A DNA stretch of 64,000 bases from Lacinutrix algicola (GTDB lineage: Bacteria; Bacteroidota; Bacteroidia; Flavobacteriales; Flavobacteriaceae). The position numbers were made by a program, and so were the translations under genes. The number at the start of each line of letters is the position of its first letter. Position 1 is the first letter of the stretch. The stretch covers positions 1 through 64,000 of the forward strand of contig NZ_LIQH01000020.1 of NCBI RefSeq assembly GCF_001418085.1, written 5' to 3'. A model generated the notes under the pieces. The model had not been told where the DNA came from, searched no databases, and was given only the letters and a program-made list of their open reading frames with translations. Below are positions 60,950-64,000 of the stretch, in pieces.

Positions 60950-61056
60950 TACACAATATCTTGCTGTACTACAAAGTCTTCAAACCTTACAAATAATGAG
61001 CAGTTTTAGCAATTGGTTTTGATTATTGTGCCATTTAAAAATCTTCAAACAACCAC

Positions 61057-61087
61057 TTTATTCTTCAGCCTTTAAATAGTATCTTTG
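61057..61087 (+). promoter_or_regulatory. Promoter of the Mrp/NifU operon
   Basis: TATCTTTG at 61080-61087 matches TAnnTTTG and TTTA at 61057-61060 lies exactly 19 nt upstream. The leader to the Mrp ATG is about 95 nt. Confidence 0.6.
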
Positions 61088-61188
61088 CTTTTAGAATCAT
61101 TCTGAATTAAATTATAATTAAGAGCAGGCTTTAGAGCATTTAGTTTTTATCTATTTTCTCTTCTCAAATCTCTTTTTCTAGATATAAT

Positions 61189-62325
61189 ATGAAAATTACA
61201 AAACAAGAGGTATTAAACGCACTAAAAACGATAACAGTTCCTGGCGAAGGACAGAATATGGTAGATAGTGGAGCAGTTAAAAATGTAGTTACTTTTGCCG
61301 ATGAGGTAATTGTAGACATCACAATAAAAAATCCAGCTTTACAAGCACGTAAAAAAACAGAGGTAGAAATACTTAAGGTTATTCACGAAAAAGTGCATCC
61401 AAAAGCACAAATAAAAATTAACATAAAAGTAGAAGCTCCAGAAAAAGCGGCTACTAACGAAATAAAAGGAAAGACTATTCCTGGTATTAAAAACATTGTT
61501 GCTATTGCTTCTGGAAAAGGAGGAGTAGGGAAATCTACTGTGACAGCAAATTTAGCAGTAACATTAGCAAAAATGGGCTTTAAAGTAGGTGTTTTAGATG
61601 CCGATATTTATGGGCCATCAATGCCAATTATGTTCGATGTAGAATTAGAGAAACCATTATCTGTAACAGTAGATGGTAAATCTAAAATGAAGCCTGTAGA
61701 AAACTACGGTGTAAAAATATTATCAATAGGTTTCTTTACAAAACCAGATCAAGCGGTCGTTTGGAGAGGACCAATGGCAGCAAAAGCATTAAATCAAATG
61801 ATTTTTGATGCAGCTTGGGGAGAATTAGATTTCTTACTATTAGATCTTCCTCCAGGAACTGGAGACATACATTTAAGTATTATGCAATCGCTTCCAATTA
61901 CTGGAGCCGTTGTTGTTAGTACACCACAAAATGTAGCTTTAGCCGATGCTAAAAAAGGAGTTGCAATGTTTCAGCAAGAAAGCATTAATGTACCCGTTTT
62001 AGGAATTATAGAAAACATGGCATACTTTACACCTGAAGAATTGCCAAATAATAAATATTATATCTTCGGAAAAGAAGGTGCTAAGCATTTAGCCGAAGAT
62101 TTAAGTGTACCACTTTTAGGAGAAATACCTTTAGTACAGAGTATACGTGAAGCAGGAGATTTTGGTAGACCAGCAGCAATGCAAACAGGAACACCATTAG
62201 AAAAAGCTTTCGAAACGATTACTCAAAATGTAGTGCAGGAAGTGGTAAATAGAAATGAGAATTTACCAGAAACTGAAGCAATAAAAATTACAACAATGGC
62301 TGGTTGTTCAGCTGTAAAAAAGTAA
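61189..62325 (+). CDS. Mrp/NBP35-type Fe-S carrier ATPase (ApbC)
   Basis: 378 aa. An N-terminal DUF59-type domain (TKQEVLNALKTITVPGEGQ) is followed by the P-loop ATPase: deviant Walker A GKGGVGKSTVTANLAV, VGVLDADIYGPSMPIMF, and LLLDLPPGTGDIHLSIMQ. It matches ApbC/Mrp, which carries Fe-S clusters to target enzymes. The CxxC cluster motif that most ApbC proteins carry near NMAYF is absent here (it reads NMAYFTPEELPNNKYY), with a lone C-terminal GCSAVKK. The NifU-like gene starts 2 nt later. Confidence 0.93.
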   Translation: MKITKQEVLNALKTITVPGEGQNMVDSGAVKNVVTFADEVIVDITIKNPALQARKKTEVEILKVIHEKVHPKAQIKINIKVEAPEKAATNEIKGKTIPGIKNIVAIASGKGGVGKSTVTANLAVTLAKMGFKVGVLDADIYGPSMPIMFDVELEKPLSVTVDGKSKMKPVENYGVKILSIGFFTKPDQAVVWRGPMAAKALNQMIFDAAWGELDFLLLDLPPGTGDIHLSIMQSLPITGAVVVSTPQNVALADAKKGVAMFQQESINVPVLGIIENMAYFTPEELPNNKYYIFGKEGAKHLAEDLSVPLLGEIPLVQSIREAGDFGRPAAMQTGTPLEKAFETITQNVVQEVVNRNENLPETEAIKITTMAGCSAVKK

Positions 62326-62327
62326 AT

Positions 62328-62570
62328 ATGAGCGAAGAAGATTTAAGATTAAATGTAGAGAAAGCACTCGACGAAATTCGCCCGTTTTTACAAAGTGATG
62401 GCGGAGATATTTCGTTATTATCTATAGAAGATGGTACATTGGTAAAAGTACAATTACAAGGCGCTTGCGTTGGTTGTAGTGTAAACCAAATGACATTAAA
62501 ATCTGGCGTAGAAATGACTATTAAAAAATACGCGCCGCAAATAGAGCAAGTAATTAATATAGAAGCATAA
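62328..62570 (+). CDS. NifU-like C-terminal domain Fe-S scaffold
   Basis: Start at 62328 (MSEEDLRLNVEKALDEIRPFL) with the Mrp stop 2 nt before; the ATG-like start 24 nt upstream would overlap the Mrp gene and adds an unconserved peptide. 80 aa. The CxxC cluster motif is in GACVGCSVNQMTLKSGVE. Scaffold or carrier for Fe-S clusters, coupled to the Mrp ATPase, which lacks its own CxxC here, so this protein could supply it. Confidence 0.94.
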   Translation: MSEEDLRLNVEKALDEIRPFLQSDGGDISLLSIEDGTLVKVQLQGACVGCSVNQMTLKSGVEMTIKKYAPQIEQVINIEA

Positions 62571-62647
62571 TTTTTGTAAAGACAATATTTTTACAAAATG
62601 GCTTTAAGTTTTATTTTTCTAAGGAGGATTATTAGTTTTTAAAATAG

Positions 62648-62659
62648 TGACAATTGTCA
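62648..62659. promoter_or_regulatory. 12-bp palindrome TGACAATTGTCA upstream of ferredoxin reductase
   Basis: Perfect dyad TGACAATTGTCA in the 204-bp spacer before the reductase gene. The half-sites TGAC/GTCA are like those of several dimeric regulators. No regulator gene is adjacent. Confidence 0.4.
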
Positions 62660-62774
62660 TAATCTGTACCAGATTTTTTTTAGAAATTTGTACTCTACAA
62701 TTAAGTTAAAACACCTGTTTTCAGGTTTAAAATAATAGGCAGAAATTATTAGTTTCCTGCCTTCGCAGTAAAAT

Positions 62775-63836
62775 ATGATTAAAACAGATATTCTAATTAT
62801 TGGTGCTGGACCTACAGGTTTATTTACCGTTTTCGAAGCTGGCTTATTAAAATTAAAATGCCATTTAATAGATGCTTTACCTCAAGCTGGTGGGCAATGT
62901 TCAGAATTATATCCTAAAAAACCTATTTACGATATTCCTGCTTATCCAGAAATTCTTGCAGGAGATTTAACCTATAAGTTATTAGAGCAGTGTAAGCAGT
63001 TTGAACCTGGTTTTACATTAGGTGAGCGTGCCGAAACTATAGATAAGCAAGAAGATGGTAGCTTTATTGTAACCACAAATAAAGGCACAAAACATCAAGC
63101 TCCAGTTGTAGCTATAGCTGGAGGATTAGGAAGTTTTGAGCCAAGAAAACCTTTAATTCACAACATTGCAGATTTTGAAGACAAAGGTGTGGAATACATG
63201 ATTAAAGATCCTGAAGTCTATAGAGATAAAAAAGTAGTCATTGCAGGTGGTGGAGATTCGGCTTTAGATTGGAGTATTTTTTTAAGCGATGTTGCTAAAG
63301 AGGTAACTTTAATACATAGAAGAAACGAATTCCGTGGACATTTAGATTCTGTAGATAAAGTACAAGAACTAAAAAATGCAGGAAAAATTAACCTTGTTAC
63401 TCCTGCCGAAATAACAGGGATTTTAGGTACAGATAAAGTTAAAGGTGTTGTTGTAAAGCAATCTGCGCATATAGAAAAAGAATTTGAAATTGAGTGTGAT
63501 CACTTTATTCCATTATTTGGTTTATCTCCAAAATTAGGACCTATTGCTAATTGGGGATTAGAGATTGAGAAAAATGCGATTAAAGTGGATAATAGTTTAG
63601 ACTACCAAACAAATATTCCAGGCATATTTGCAATAGGAGATGTAAATATATATCCAGGTAAGTTAAAATTAATTCTATGTGGTTTCCACGAAGCTACATT
63701 AATGTGTCAATCTGCTTACAAAATTATTAATCCAGGAAAACGTTACGTATTAAAATATACAACCGTTGCTGGTATTGATGGTTTCGATGGAACAAGAAAA
63801 GAATCACCAAAGGCAGTAGTTAAGAAAATTGAATAA
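62775..63836 (+). CDS. Ferredoxin-NADP+ reductase, thioredoxin-reductase-like
   Basis: 353 aa FAD/NAD(P) enzyme. FAD site LIIGAGPTGLFTVFEAGLLKLK (about residues 7-28), NADP site VVIAGGGDSALDWSIFL (about 155-171) and the second FAD contact IPGIFAIGDVN. It lacks the CxxC of thioredoxin reductase, which places it with the TrxR-like FNRs of Bacteroidota and Firmicutes (YumC type). It moves electrons between NADPH and ferredoxin. A 2Fe-2S ferredoxin gene follows 45 nt later, a natural partner. Confidence 0.93.
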   Translation: MIKTDILIIGAGPTGLFTVFEAGLLKLKCHLIDALPQAGGQCSELYPKKPIYDIPAYPEILAGDLTYKLLEQCKQFEPGFTLGERAETIDKQEDGSFIVTTNKGTKHQAPVVAIAGGLGSFEPRKPLIHNIADFEDKGVEYMIKDPEVYRDKKVVIAGGGDSALDWSIFLSDVAKEVTLIHRRNEFRGHLDSVDKVQELKNAGKINLVTPAEITGILGTDKVKGVVVKQSAHIEKEFEIECDHFIPLFGLSPKLGPIANWGLEIEKNAIKVDNSLDYQTNIPGIFAIGDVNIYPGKLKLILCGFHEATLMCQSAYKIINPGKRYVLKYTTVAGIDGFDGTRKESPKAVVKKIE

Positions 63837-63881
63837 TAGTAAGTACTAACTGCATGTTGCTAAATATTAGTTACTAAAATA

Positions 63882-64000
63882 ATGGAACAAGACATAAACA
63901 TTACAATTACAGATAGAGATGGTGTAGCGCATAAAGTGTTAGCGCCAACAGATATAGCTATGAATTTAATGGAAGTTGTTCGCTCTTACGAACTTGCTCC
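63882..64000 (+). CDS. 2Fe-2S ferredoxin, partial at window end
   Basis: The first 39 codons of an ORF that runs off the window: MEQDINITITDRDGVAHKVLAPTDIAMNLMEVVRSYELAP. The pattern fits adrenodoxin-type 2Fe-2S ferredoxin (start of the beta-grasp strand and the LMEVVRS helix before the Cys cluster loop). The cluster-binding Cys lie beyond the window. Position directly after the ferredoxin-NADP reductase supports the assignment. Confidence 0.85.
   Translation, partial: MEQDINITITDRDGVAHKVLAPTDIAMNLMEVVRSYELA

Overview
The window looks like a chromosomal segment of a marine-type member of the Flavobacteriaceae (Bacteroidota). The support is: very AT-rich DNA; repeated copies of the Bacteroidota -7 promoter element TAnnTTTG with almost no Shine-Dalgarno signals; C-terminal type IX secretion sorting domains; TonB-dependent uptake; and gene pairs typical of the family (rplU-rpmA with an extended L21, ftsX/DUF3098/uppP/truB, hemD/DUF4271, pyrC/DUF4296). 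I cannot fix the genus. No rRNA, tRNA, CRISPR array, insertion sequence or prophage was seen.

Layout. 1-8.7 kb: a heavy-metal-domain lipoprotein, a DMT exporter, a paired M16 protease operon, rplU-rpmA, a DinB-like protein and ahcY. 8.9-16 kb: a tightly packed plus-strand run (phosphopantetheinyl transferase, GGGP synthase-like enzyme, thiamine-binding protein, PnuC-type transporter, NadR-like kinase, DUF4301, ArfB), then a TPP riboswitch and a TonB receptor. This is best read as a thiamine uptake and salvage locus. 16-26.6 kb: greA, a HIT protein, a histidine kinase, DUF3127, aat, tag, and an operon of DnaJ/CbpA, a CbpM-like modulator, an MscS channel and a flavin-nucleotide-binding protein. 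26.6-33.1 kb: truB, uppP, DUF3098, two small genes, ftsX and leuS. 33-44 kb: membrane proteins, a four-gene LuxR-type two-component cassette, a tail-collar protein, a T9SS cargo, an Lrp regulator, saccharopine dehydrogenase and pckA. 44-51 kb: hemD, DUF4271, a DPM1-like glycosyltransferase, pyrC, DUF4296, an epimerase and tyrS. 51-64 kb: a YHS protein, a LuxE-like enzyme, two T9SS cargo proteins, a PhoB/PhoR-like pair, a glycosyltransferase, trmB, a LysE exporter, an alkyltransferase-like protein, an Mrp/NifU pair, ferredoxin-NADP reductase and the start of a ferredoxin.

Most of the window is ordinary core genome. The unexpected signals are small-scale. There is a run of 22 AAC triplets making up nearly the whole leader of a T9SS surface protein. 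Two genes (truB and a T9SS cargo) are broken by what would be a -1 shift at canonical homopolymer slippery heptamers. A third small gene carries an in-frame ochre stop. Two clear copies and one tentative copy of a structured intergenic element are present. A 179-bp tandem duplication carries a gene tail and its terminator. LeuRS has an enlarged insert before KMSKS. No clearly new multi-gene system was found.
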